In this document: in pieces, positions 1-6,047 of the stretch | Layout of the letters: every line of letters starts with the position of its first letter | How positions within the stretch are numbered: position 1 is the stretch's first letter | Source of the DNA: Burkholderiaceae bacterium | GTDB lineage: Bacteria; Pseudomonadota; Gammaproteobacteria; Burkholderiales; Burkholderiaceae | NCBI GenBank assembly: GCA_947457745.1 | Contig: CANGWT010000032.1 | Span: 1-13,986, forward strand | Direction: 5' to 3' | DNA: 13,986 nucleotides | Position numbers and translations under genes: made by a program | The notes under the pieces: generated by a model | Databases searched by the model: none | What the model was told of the DNA's origin: nothing | What the model saw: the letters and a program-made list of their open reading frames with translations, nothing else

Positions 1-194
1 GCCATACCAAAGTCATGGCAACGATGCTCAACAAACATATCCCACTCTTCAAAGGTGCCAGCATCTAGCAAGAGCTCAATACGCTCGCGTGCAGTCAGCT
101 TACCTTTGGAGTGCTGAGCAGCTATACGCTTTTGCCCGCCACCTAATCTAGCGAGCTCGCGCTTAGCTTCAAGCTGTTGAATGATTTCCTTCAT
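1..194 (-). CDS. pccB: Propionyl-CoA carboxylase beta subunit (carboxyltransferase), N-terminal part
   Basis: Only the first 64 codons are in the window; the gene continues past the left edge. The visible protein begins MKEIIQQLEAKRELARLGGG and contains KGKLTARERIELLLD followed by FEEWDMFVEHRCHDFG. This is the conserved opening of biotin-dependent acyl-CoA carboxylase beta chains, and the FVEHRCHDFG stretch favours propionyl-CoA carboxylase over other acyl-CoA carboxylases. In that family the beta subunit moves the carboxyl group from biotin to propionyl-CoA, making methylmalonyl-CoA, the precursor of the mutase substrate. It lies 9 bp after meaB on the same strand with a strong Shine-Dalgarno, so it is almost certainly co-transcribed with mcm and meaB. 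The alpha (biotin) subunit probably follows outside the window. A related methylcrotonyl- or acetyl-CoA carboxyltransferase is the alternative, less likely given the neighbours. Confidence 0.88.
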   Translation of the reverse strand, partial: MKEIIQQLEAKRELARLGGGQKRIAAQHSKGKLTARERIELLLDAGTFEEWDMFVEHRCHDFGM

Positions 195-199
195 AACTA

Positions 200-206
200 C
201 TCCTTA
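200..206 (-). promoter_or_regulatory. Ribosome binding site of pccB fused to the meaB stop codon
   Basis: Read on the minus strand the sequence is TAAGGAG. The TAA is the stop codon of meaB and AAGGAG is a near-perfect Shine-Dalgarno, followed by TAGTT and the pccB ATG at 194. It fixes the pccB start and suggests translational coupling of the two genes. Confidence 0.8.
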
Positions 207-1229
207 GAAAAATTCGTGGCCCATTGCCTCGAGCAAACGTCTTGCAGCAACCGAAGCGGCCATAGCTCCTTGATTAACCTCGGCGCTCAGAGTGGGCAAA
301 AGTGCTTGTACTGCTGGGTGATTCTGAAAAGCATTCTTGAGGCCTGCATCAATCCGATCCCACATCCAAGCTTCGGCTTGTTGCTTACGGCGAGTTGCTA
401 GCTGACCATTCGCATTTTGTAGTTTCTGAAAATGCAGAATTTTTTCCCAAAGCTCAGGAACGCCATTACCCTCTAAGGCACTCATAGTCATGACAGTGGG
501 ATGCCAATTCTCCAAATGATGTGAGGCGTGATCAGGGTTACCTTGAAAGCCTAATAGTCGCAATGAGCTCGTGATAAATAATTGCGCGCGCATGGCGGCA
601 TCAGGATCGATATCGACCTTGTTAATCACAATTAGATCGGCAATTTCCATTACACCTTTTTTAATTGCCTGAAGATCGTCGCCTGCATTGGGTAGTTGCA
701 ATAAGAGGAACATATCCGTCATGCCGGCAACTGCAATTTCACTTTGACCTACGCCTACGGTTTCAACAATCACAATGTCGAATCCTGCTGCTTCGGCAAC
801 CAACATCGCCTCACGAGTTTTCTCGGCTACGCCGCCCAATGTACAGGATGAAGGACTCGGACGAATAAAGGCGTTATCCAGAACTGATAGCCTCTCCATA
901 CGAGTCTTATCGCCCAAAATAGAGCCGCCCGATAAACTCGATGATGGATCAATAGCCAGAACCGCAACGCGATGACCTTTTGCAATTAAATCTAAGCCTA
1001 GCGTTTCGATGAGAGTAGATTTGCCAACACCTGGCACACCTGATATACCTAAGCGAAATGACTTGCCCGTCTTTGGCAATAAAGTATTGAGAACCTCATC
1101 CGCACGTTGACGATGATCCATGCGGGTGGATTCAAGCAAAGTAATGATCTTGGCCAATGCTCGACGCTGCGCCGATGAGGGCGCACCGGTGAGGTCATTC
1201 ACTAAGGCTTGGTCTACTGCATTGAGCAT
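204..1229 (-). CDS. meaB: MeaB/ArgK-family GTPase, chaperone of methylmalonyl-CoA mutase
   Basis: The 341-residue protein is a G3E/SIMIBI-class P-loop GTPase of the MeaB (ArgK, human MMAA) family and has the usual family length. Visible motifs in order are Walker A GVPGVGKS at residues 64-71, the DPSSSLSGGSILGDKTRM block at about 94-111, the VETVGVGQSE switch region at 155-164, and NKVD at 203-206 for guanine recognition. An N-terminal helical segment (about 1-55) and a C-terminal dimerisation arm match the family layout. In characterised members the protein gates cobalamin loading of methylmalonyl-CoA mutase and protects or reactivates it using GTP. The ATG at 1229 follows the mutase stop by 20 bp with only a weak purine-rich ribosome site. 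Its place between mutase and pccB agrees with that role. The old ArgK name reflects a withdrawn arginine-transport-kinase assignment. Confidence 0.95.
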   Translation of the reverse strand: MLNAVDQALVNDLTGAPSSAQRRALAKIITLLESTRMDHRQRADEVLNTLLPKTGKSFRLGISGVPGVGKSTLIETLGLDLIAKGHRVAVLAIDPSSSLSGGSILGDKTRMERLSVLDNAFIRPSPSSCTLGGVAEKTREAMLVAEAAGFDIVIVETVGVGQSEIAVAGMTDMFLLLQLPNAGDDLQAIKKGVMEIADLIVINKVDIDPDAAMRAQLFITSSLRLLGFQGNPDHASHHLENWHPTVMTMSALEGNGVPELWEKILHFQKLQNANGQLATRRKQQAEAWMWDRIDAGLKNAFQNHPAVQALLPTLSAEVNQGAMAASVAARRLLEAMGHEFF

Positions 1230-1249
1230 ACTGATTTCTTTTTTTAAAG

Positions 1250-3445
1250 TTAATCAGGTTTTGCAGATTTGCGAATCTGCTCAAGCACATCCTTAGCAGA
1301 TGCTGGAATCGGAGTACCTGGGCCATATATGCCCTTGACCCCAGCCTCATATAAAAAATCATAGTCTTGCCTTGGAATCACTCCGCCCACGAAGACAATG
1401 ATGTCGTCGGCACCCTGCTTTTTCAATTCAGCAATGATGGCAGGAATTAAAGTCTTATGACCTGCTGCTAAAGTAGAAACCCCTAAAGCATGAACATCAT
1501 TTTCGATGGCTTGTCGCGCACACTCTTCAGGAGTTTGGAATAAAGGCCCAATGTCCACGTCAAAACCTAAATCAGCAAAGGCGGTCGCAACTACTTTAGC
1601 GCCACGATCATGGCCATCCTGACCAAGCTTGGCAATCATCACGCGTGGACGACGACCAAAATCTTTTGCGAAATCAGCGATCTCGACTTTCAATTTATCC
1701 CAGCCTTCAGCTGAGTCATAAGCGGCTGCATACACACCGGTCACCTTTTGAGTATCGGCGCGATGGCGCCCGTAAACTTTTTCTAATGCATCAGAAACCT
1801 CGCCAACTGTAGAGCGCAAACGTATCGCTTGCACAGCTAATTCCAATAGGTTGCCAGTATTTTCTTCTGCGGCTTTAGTCAATGCTTTTAATGAGGCATC
1901 TACTTTCTTGGAGTCACGCTTTGCCTTAATGTCTTTTAAGCGGGCCACTTGGCTTTCTCTAACCTTGTCGTTGTCAATCATCAAAACATCAACCAAGTCC
2001 TCTTTTCCAAGCTTGTATTTATTGACACCGACAATCACATCAGAGCCTGAGTCGATCTTTGCTTGCTTCTCAGCGGCTGCCGCTTCAATCTTGAGCTTAG
2101 CCCACCCACTTTCGACCGCCTTAGTCATACCGCCCATGGCATCAACTTCTTGAATAATGTCCCAGGCTTTATCAGCCATCTCTTGAGTGAGATTTTCCAT
2201 CATGTAAGAGCCGGCCCATGGATCAATCACGCTAGTGATATGGGTTTCTTCTTGCAGAATTAATTGCGTATTACGAGCGATACGGCTAGAAAACTCAGAC
2301 GGTAAAGCAATCGCTTCATCAAAGGAATTGGTATGTAATGATTGAGTGCCACCAAATACAGCGGCCATTGCTTCAACTGTGGTGCGAACGACATTGTTAT
2401 ACGGATCCTGCTCAGTTAAAGACCAGCCAGATGTTTGGCAGTGTGTACGCAACATCAACGACTTTGGATTCTTTGGCTCGAAGGACTTCATAATTCGCCA
2501 CCATAGAAGACGTGCAGCACGTAACTTAGCGACCTCTAGATAAAAGTTCATACCAATAGCAAAGAAGAATGAGAGACGGCCAGCAAAGCCGTCTACGTCC
2601 AAGCCTTTTGCCAAAGCAGTCTTGACATACTCTTTACCGTCAGCCAATGTAAATGCCAATTCGAGCACTTGATTTGCGCCTGCCTCTTGCATGTGATAAC
2701 CCGAAATCGAGATCGAGTTAAATTTCGGCATGTGTTTGGCGGTGTATTCAATAATGTCGCCGATAATGCGTATCGAAGGCTCTGGTGGATAGATGTAGGT
2801 ATTGCGCACCATGAACTCTTTCAGAATATCGTTCTGAATCGTGCCTGAGAGCAGCTCTTGCTTTACCCCCTGCTCTTCACCAGCAACGATATAACCCGCT
2901 AACACTGGCAATACCGCCCCATTCATCGTCATTGAAACGGATACCTTGTCCAGTGGAATCCCGTCGAACAAGATTTTCATATCTTCTACTGAGTCAATAG
3001 CAACGCCTGCCTTACCAACGTCACCAGTCACGCGCGGATGATCAGAGTCGTAACCACGGTGAGTCGCCAAGTCAAAAGCAACAGAAACACCCTGGCCACC
3101 TGCATCTAGCGCCTTGCGATAAAACGCATTGGATTCTTCTGCAGTTGAGAAACCAGCGTACTGGCGAATGGTCCAAGGACGCACTGAATACATGGTTGCT
3201 TGGGGCCCACGTACGAATGGCTCAAAACCTGGCAAAGAATGTGTGTACTGAAGACCCTCAGTATCTTGGGCTGTGTATAACGCTTTGAGATGAATGCCGT
3301 CTGGCGTTTGCCAACCTAATTTATCAACATCGCCATTTGGCGCTGATTTTTGGGCTGATTTTTTCCAAGCATCTAAATCGCAATCTGGCACATTGGGCCA
3401 TGCATTGGATGAATTTGATACAGACTTTTTCTCACTTGCACTCAC
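1250..3445 (-). CDS. scpA: Methylmalonyl-CoA mutase, adenosylcobalamin-dependent, single-chain
   Basis: The 731-residue enzyme interconverts (R)-methylmalonyl-CoA and succinyl-CoA, feeding propionyl-CoA carbon into the TCA cycle. The N-terminal half is the substrate-binding TIM barrel, with MYSVRPWTIRQYAGFS near residue 85 and conserved blocks such as VAFDLATHRGYDSDHPR and SMTMNGAVLPVLAGYI. The C-terminal cobalamin domain has the complete base-off signature: DGHDRG at 610-615 with His612 as lower cobalt ligand, STL at 657-659, and GG at 687-688. Length and organisation match the catalytic large chain (E. coli Sbm/ScpA type); no separate small chain is visible. The start is GTG at 3445, chosen because GGGAG sits 6 bases upstream. 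It is the first gene of a mcm-meaB-pccB operon divergent from a GntR regulator. An ethylmalonyl- or isobutyryl-CoA mutase is unlikely given the sequence blocks and the pccB partner. Confidence 0.96.
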   Translation of the reverse strand: MSASEKKSVSNSSNAWPNVPDCDLDAWKKSAQKSAPNGDVDKLGWQTPDGIHLKALYTAQDTEGLQYTHSLPGFEPFVRGPQATMYSVRPWTIRQYAGFSTAEESNAFYRKALDAGGQGVSVAFDLATHRGYDSDHPRVTGDVGKAGVAIDSVEDMKILFDGIPLDKVSVSMTMNGAVLPVLAGYIVAGEEQGVKQELLSGTIQNDILKEFMVRNTYIYPPEPSIRIIGDIIEYTAKHMPKFNSISISGYHMQEAGANQVLELAFTLADGKEYVKTALAKGLDVDGFAGRLSFFFAIGMNFYLEVAKLRAARLLWWRIMKSFEPKNPKSLMLRTHCQTSGWSLTEQDPYNNVVRTTVEAMAAVFGGTQSLHTNSFDEAIALPSEFSSRIARNTQLILQEETHITSVIDPWAGSYMMENLTQEMADKAWDIIQEVDAMGGMTKAVESGWAKLKIEAAAAEKQAKIDSGSDVIVGVNKYKLGKEDLVDVLMIDNDKVRESQVARLKDIKAKRDSKKVDASLKALTKAAEENTGNLLELAVQAIRLRSTVGEVSDALEKVYGRHRADTQKVTGVYAAAYDSAEGWDKLKVEIADFAKDFGRRPRVMIAKLGQDGHDRGAKVVATAFADLGFDVDIGPLFQTPEECARQAIENDVHALGVSTLAAGHKTLIPAIIAELKKQGADDIIVFVGGVIPRQDYDFLYEAGVKGIYGPGTPIPASAKDVLEQIRKSAKPD

Positions 3446-3451
3446 AAGGCA

Positions 3452-3456
3452 CTCCC
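3452..3456 (-). promoter_or_regulatory. Ribosome binding site of mcm, supports GTG start
   Basis: GGGAG on the minus strand, six bases before the GTG at 3445-3443. No in-frame ATG is better placed, so this site decides the start of the mutase. Confidence 0.7.
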
Positions 3457-3494
3457 GGTTGGCTTTTTTGCATCGTCGCTAATTTTGTAAGTCT

Positions 3495-3523
3495 ATTCTG
3501 CTTGACTTTTCAGAATTTGTCAA
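3495..3523 (-). promoter_or_regulatory. Predicted sigma70 promoter of the mcm-meaB-pccB operon
   Basis: On the minus strand a perfect -35 TTGACA (3523-3518) is followed after 17 bases by CAGAAT (3500-3495, 4 of 6 matches to TATAAT). The start of transcription would be near 3488, giving a leader of about 43 nt with the GGGAG ribosome site. The -35 box lies inside the promoter of the divergent regulator gene, so the two promoters share DNA. Predicted from sequence only. Confidence 0.6.
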
Positions 3524-3529
3524 GATAAT
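3502..3529 (+). promoter_or_regulatory. Predicted sigma70 promoter of the gntR regulator gene
   Basis: TTGACT (3502-3507), 16 bases, then GATAAT (3524-3529), each matching the consensus in 5 of 6 positions. Transcription would start near 3536, only about 6 nt before the ATG at 3542, so the mRNA would be nearly leaderless; no Shine-Dalgarno is present. The -10 box abuts the TGTATACA palindrome, which suggests autoregulation. Confidence 0.55.
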
Positions 3530-3540
3530 GTATACATAAT
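3525..3540. promoter_or_regulatory. Predicted GntR/FCD operator palindrome
   Basis: ATAATGTATACATAAT is a dyad symmetric at 14 of 16 positions with a perfect ATGTATACAT core at 3528-3537. A GTATAC-centred palindrome is the common operator form for FadR/FCD-type GntR regulators. It covers the -10 edge and predicted start of gntR and sits just upstream of the mcm -35 box. Binding could therefore control both directions. Assignment to the adjacent regulator is inference. Confidence 0.6.
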
Positions 3541-3541
3541 T

Positions 3542-4180
3542 ATGAATACAAAACTAATAAACAGGCCCTTGTACGAAGATGTTGCAGAGAGATTGAGAGA
3601 GCAAATCTTCTCTCATGAATTAGCACCTGGAAGCTGGCTAGATGAGCAAAGCTTGGCTGCTGCCTTTGGAATTAGCCGTACACCCATGCGTGAGGCCATT
3701 AAGGTGCTTGCTTCCGAAGGTCTCGTAACAAGCAAAATGAATAAAGGATCGTATGTCACCGAAGTTGATAGGCGTGATTTAGAGCAAATCTTTACTGTTC
3801 TCTCACTTTTAGAGGGTCAAGCAGCTAAAGAAACAGCAATCAATGCTACTGAGGCTCAGTTAACCCAATTGGATGATTTGCATCACCGCCTCGAAAAGGC
3901 CGCAGCAGATCGCGATATTGGGCAGTTTTTTGAATTTAATGTCAAATTTCATGAATTAATCCAAGAAATTGCAGGAAATAAGTGGATGAACGGGGTTATT
4001 GATGACCTGCGTAAAGTACTTAAGCTCCAAAGGCGTGATTCTTTAAGTAGAGGGGGTCGACTTTTAAGCTCGCTACTTGAGCATAGAGAAATTCTTCAGG
4101 CTATTCTCAAAAGAGATCCCATAGCAGCGGAACTAGCTATGCGCAATCACCTCGCTAGAGGACTTGAGGCCACAAAATAA
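3542..4180 (+). CDS. GntR-family (FCD) transcriptional regulator, probable regulator of the methylmalonyl-CoA operon
   Basis: The 212-residue protein has an N-terminal GntR winged helix (about 8-73). Its helix-turn-helix reads DEQSLAAAFGISRTPMREAI (34-53), and the wing is KGSYV. The C-terminal all-helical FCD ligand domain spans about 78-205. In FCD proteins an Asp/Asn and three His bind a metal beside the effector; here they appear to be Asn133, His137, His181 and His203. The gene is divergent from mcm across 96 bp that holds overlapping promoters and a TGTATACA operator, so it most likely senses a propionate-pathway organic acid or acyl-CoA intermediate. That effector is inference. No ribosome site precedes the ATG and the predicted transcript starts only about 6 nt upstream. 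The gene ends at a terminator shared with the convergent cytochrome genes. Confidence 0.9.
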   Translation: MNTKLINRPLYEDVAERLREQIFSHELAPGSWLDEQSLAAAFGISRTPMREAIKVLASEGLVTSKMNKGSYVTEVDRRDLEQIFTVLSLLEGQAAKETAINATEAQLTQLDDLHHRLEKAAADRDIGQFFEFNVKFHELIQEIAGNKWMNGVIDDLRKVLKLQRRDSLSRGGRLLSSLLEHREILQAILKRDPIAAELAMRNHLARGLEATK

Positions 4181-4207
4181 GAGATGCACTCAAAAGCCAT
4201 AAAGAAC

Positions 4208-4237
4208 AAAGGCTTGGGTAATAAATCCAAGCCTTTT
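4208..4237. terminator. Bidirectional rho-independent terminator between gntR and the cytochrome genes
   Basis: AAAGGCTTGG (4208-4217) and CCAAGCCTTT (4227-4236) form a perfect 10-bp stem with a 9-nt loop. The T tract at 4234-4237 serves the plus strand and the A-rich 5' side gives Ts on the minus strand. It lies between two convergent genes and could end both. Confidence 0.8.
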
Positions 4238-4263
4238 GAATTAAATCCGGCTAATCAGGAGAA

Positions 4264-4608
4264 TTACTTCTTAACAACAAAGTTTCCTGGCAATTTAGCG
4301 ATATAAGCAGCCATGTCGAGAAGATCTGCATCGCTATAGGGCTTAGCCTGAGAAGACATTACGGCATTATTACGGCCAAACTGCAGGTTAGAGCCGCCAA
4401 CTTGGTAAGCGCGTAAGGCATAGTAAAGATAATCAGCATGCTGACCCGCCAACTTTGGATAAGCAGGCAAGATTGGCGCATTAAGCCCGGCACCATGGCA
4501 AGAAGCACAGTTGCCCTTCTCAACGAGAGCCTGACCTTTTTCAGCACTAGCTGCTTGAGCTAGACCAATACTGGACAACAAAATAGCGGTAATTAGTGCG
4601 AATTTCAT
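4264..4608 (-). CDS. Class I c-type cytochrome, monoheme, periplasmic (c4/c553-like)
   Basis: Taken from the ATG at 4608 the precursor has 114 residues. It starts MKFALITAILLSSIGLAQA, a clear Sec signal peptide with likely cleavage after an AQA-type motif near 17-19. The mature part has one heme site, CASCH at 34-38 (His38 proximal ligand), the AYPKLAGQHADYL block typical of c4/c553 cytochromes, and Met84 in NNAVMSS as probable distal ligand. The ATG at 4608 is preferred over the upstream GTG at 4629, which overlaps the previous stop codon, because AGAGG lies 7 bases before it and translation then begins directly at the signal peptide. It follows the other cytochrome gene by 17 bp and is co-transcribed with it. 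Likely role: periplasmic one-electron carrier to a terminal oxidase or from a dehydrogenase; the partner is unknown. Confidence 0.88.
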   Translation of the reverse strand: MKFALITAILLSSIGLAQAASAEKGQALVEKGNCASCHGAGLNAPILPAYPKLAGQHADYLYYALRAYQVGGSNLQFGRNNAVMSSQAKPYSDADLLDMAAYIAKLPGNFVVKK

Positions 4609-4615
4609 AAACGTG

Positions 4616-4620
4616 CCTCT
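4616..4620 (-). promoter_or_regulatory. Ribosome binding site of the second cytochrome gene
   Basis: AGAGG on the minus strand, 7 bases upstream of the ATG at 4608. It supports that start over the earlier GTG at 4629. Confidence 0.6.
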
Positions 4621-4625
4621 AAAGA

Positions 4626-5000
4626 TCACTTCAATGGGTTATTTGGTGAGCTGGCAGTTTGCGCAGCATAGTATTCGCCGAGATCAGCCATGTCTTGATC
4701 AGACAAGCTGCCCGCAATCGAACGCATCGTTGGATGCTTTCTTTCACCTTTTTTGTATGCTGCTAAGGAACTAGCAATGTATGCAGCATTTTGACCACCA
4801 ATCATTGGGACTTTGTATACCAAAGGATAGTCAGCGCGGTAGTCAGGGATGGCGTGGCAACCAATACAAAGCCAAACCTTGCCTTGTCCAGCTTGGGCAG
4901 AACCTTTAAGGTCTTGAGCTTGAGCAGCGAATCCGGCAAAAGCCAAACCAGCGCAGAGAGTCAATTGGGAAAGAATGAGGTGTTTTTTCATAGAAATCAT
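4626..5000 (-). CDS. Class I c-type cytochrome, monoheme, periplasmic
   Basis: The 124-residue precursor has a signal peptide (basic MKKH, hydrophobic stretch, probable cleavage around the AQAQ at 26-29) and one heme site, CIGCH at 45-49. Met92 in the HPTMRSIAGSL motif is the likely distal ligand, and the C-terminal SDQDMADLGEYYA helix is typical of c4/c553-like cytochromes. Translation may begin at the ATG at 5000 or three codons later at 4991, giving MKKHL; neither has a ribosome site, so the start is uncertain by three residues. It is the first gene of a two-cytochrome unit. The pair resembles the two halves of a diheme cytochrome c4 encoded separately. An exact FNR-type box lies 12 bp upstream of the longer start, suggesting control by oxygen supply. 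The electron donor and acceptor are not evident. Confidence 0.88.
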   Translation of the reverse strand: MISMKKHLILSQLTLCAGLAFAGFAAQAQDLKGSAQAGQGKVWLCIGCHAIPDYRADYPLVYKVPMIGGQNAAYIASSLAAYKKGERKHPTMRSIAGSLSDQDMADLGEYYAAQTASSPNNPLK

Positions 5001-5011
5001 TATTAATGAGT

Positions 5012-5025
5012 TTGATTCAAATCAA
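5012..5025. promoter_or_regulatory. FNR/ANR-type box upstream of the cytochrome genes
   Basis: TTGATTCAAATCAA matches the FNR consensus TTGAT-N4-ATCAA at all ten defined positions and is fully palindromic. Its centre is 18.5 bp upstream of the cytochrome ATG at 5000. If the TATACT at 5035-5040 is the -10 box, the site lies just downstream of the transcription start, a position suited to repression under low oxygen. Control of the moxR-like gene on the other side is also possible but needs a long leader. Confidence 0.6.
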
Positions 5026-5034
5026 TTTGGGAAG

Positions 5035-5040
5035 AGTATA
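5035..5040 (-). promoter_or_regulatory. Possible -10 box of the cytochrome promoter
   Basis: TATACT on the minus strand matches TATAAT in 5 of 6 positions and would start transcription near 5028. I find no convincing -35 hexamer at 16-18 bp spacing, so the promoter would be weak or need an activator. Confidence 0.3.
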
Positions 5041-5153
5041 GCGGAGACGAGCCAAGAGACCCTGTTTTTACCCCCTGAAATGAGTAAAACGCAAAAAATA
5101 TCTGCCCTTTTACCTATACTTGAAGGCTATTCACAGACAAATTGATTGCCCTC

Positions 5154-6014
5154 ATGATGACTAAAATCCAATCCCGCTTCGATGGCTCACAAAGCTATGT
5201 AGCAACTGATGACTTGAAATTAGCAGTCAATGCTGCAATACAACTTCAGCGCCCTCTGTTAATCAAAGGAGAGCCGGGAACAGGCAAAACCATGCTAGCC
5301 GAGGAAGTGGCTGCAGCCTTAAACATGCCGTTGATGCAATGGCACATTAAATCAACCACTAAGGCTCAACAAGGCTTATATGAATACGATGCAGTCAGCA
5401 GACTAAGAGACTCCCAGCTTGGCGATGAAAAGGTGAATGACATTCGCAATTACATTGTTAAAGGCGTTCTTTGGCAGGCATTTGAAGCAGATGAACCCGT
5501 TGTTTTGCTGATTGATGAGATTGATAAAGCAGATATTGAGTTCCCGAATGACCTTTTGCGAGAAATCGACCGTATGGAGTTCTACGTATACGAAACTCGT
5601 GAGTTGATCAAAGCGAAGCACCGCCCTCTTGTCATCATCACTTCAAATAATGAAAAAGAATTGCCAGATGCATTTTTGCGTCGCTGCTTCTTCCACTACA
5701 TCTCTTTTCCAGATGCAGGAACAATGCAGAGCATTGTTGATGTCCACCATCCGAACATCAAGCAAGAATTATTAGAAGCGGCGCTTCAATCTTTTTATCA
5801 AATCCGCTCTTTACCAGGCCTAAAAAAGAAACCCTCTACTTCTGAACTCATTGATTGGTTAAAGCTATTGCTTTCAGAAGATATTCCTGCCGAGGCTCTA
5901 CATAGCGGTGATGACAAAATTACGATCCCGCCGCTCCATGGAGCGCTTCTAAAAAACGAGCAAGATATTCATCTCTTTGAGCGTTTGGTGATGATGAACC
6001 GCAATCACCGCTAA
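5154..6014 (+). CDS. MoxR-type AAA+ ATPase (CoxD-like)
   Basis: The protein has 286 residues from the ATG at 5154; a second ATG follows directly and a TTG lies four codons upstream. None has a clear ribosome site. It is a compact MoxR-family AAA+ ATPase: Walker A GEPGTGKT at 39-46, Walker B VVLLIDE at 116-122 (Asp121, Glu122), sensor-1 ITSNN with Asn165, and paired arginines 176-177 in FLRRC as candidate arginine finger. MoxR proteins act as chaperone-like motors, usually with a VWA partner encoded next door, to insert cofactors or assemble complexes. CoxD of the CO dehydrogenase cluster, which helps build the Mo-Cu site, is the best-known relative in this context. The following VWA gene, 33 bp on, is the expected partner. 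The client enzyme is not in the window. Confidence 0.88.
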   Translation: MMTKIQSRFDGSQSYVATDDLKLAVNAAIQLQRPLLIKGEPGTGKTMLAEEVAAALNMPLMQWHIKSTTKAQQGLYEYDAVSRLRDSQLGDEKVNDIRNYIVKGVLWQAFEADEPVVLLIDEIDKADIEFPNDLLREIDRMEFYVYETRELIKAKHRPLVIITSNNEKELPDAFLRRCFFHYISFPDAGTMQSIVDVHHPNIKQELLEAALQSFYQIRSLPGLKKKPSTSELIDWLKLLLSEDIPAEALHSGDDKITIPPLHGALLKNEQDIHLFERLVMMNRNHR

Positions 6015-6047
6015 TCTCATGGGCCGATATTTTTCAATAGCCTAATC

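Noticed and set aside
3434..3473. A 13-codon open frame (ATG at 3473, minus strand) in the mcm leader that overlaps the mcm start, as a possible leader peptide.
   Set aside because: It has no ribosome site or attenuator-like hairpin, and its codons show no meaningful run for sensing an amino acid.
4809..4823. A GTATAC-centred near-palindrome like the GntR operator.
   Set aside because: It lies inside the cytochrome coding sequence (encoding VYKVP), away from any promoter, so a chance match is more likely.
5041..5153. A promoter for the moxR-like gene using TATACT at 5115-5120.
   Set aside because: The -10 match is good but no -35 hexamer is found at proper spacing; the region holds no other recognisable element.
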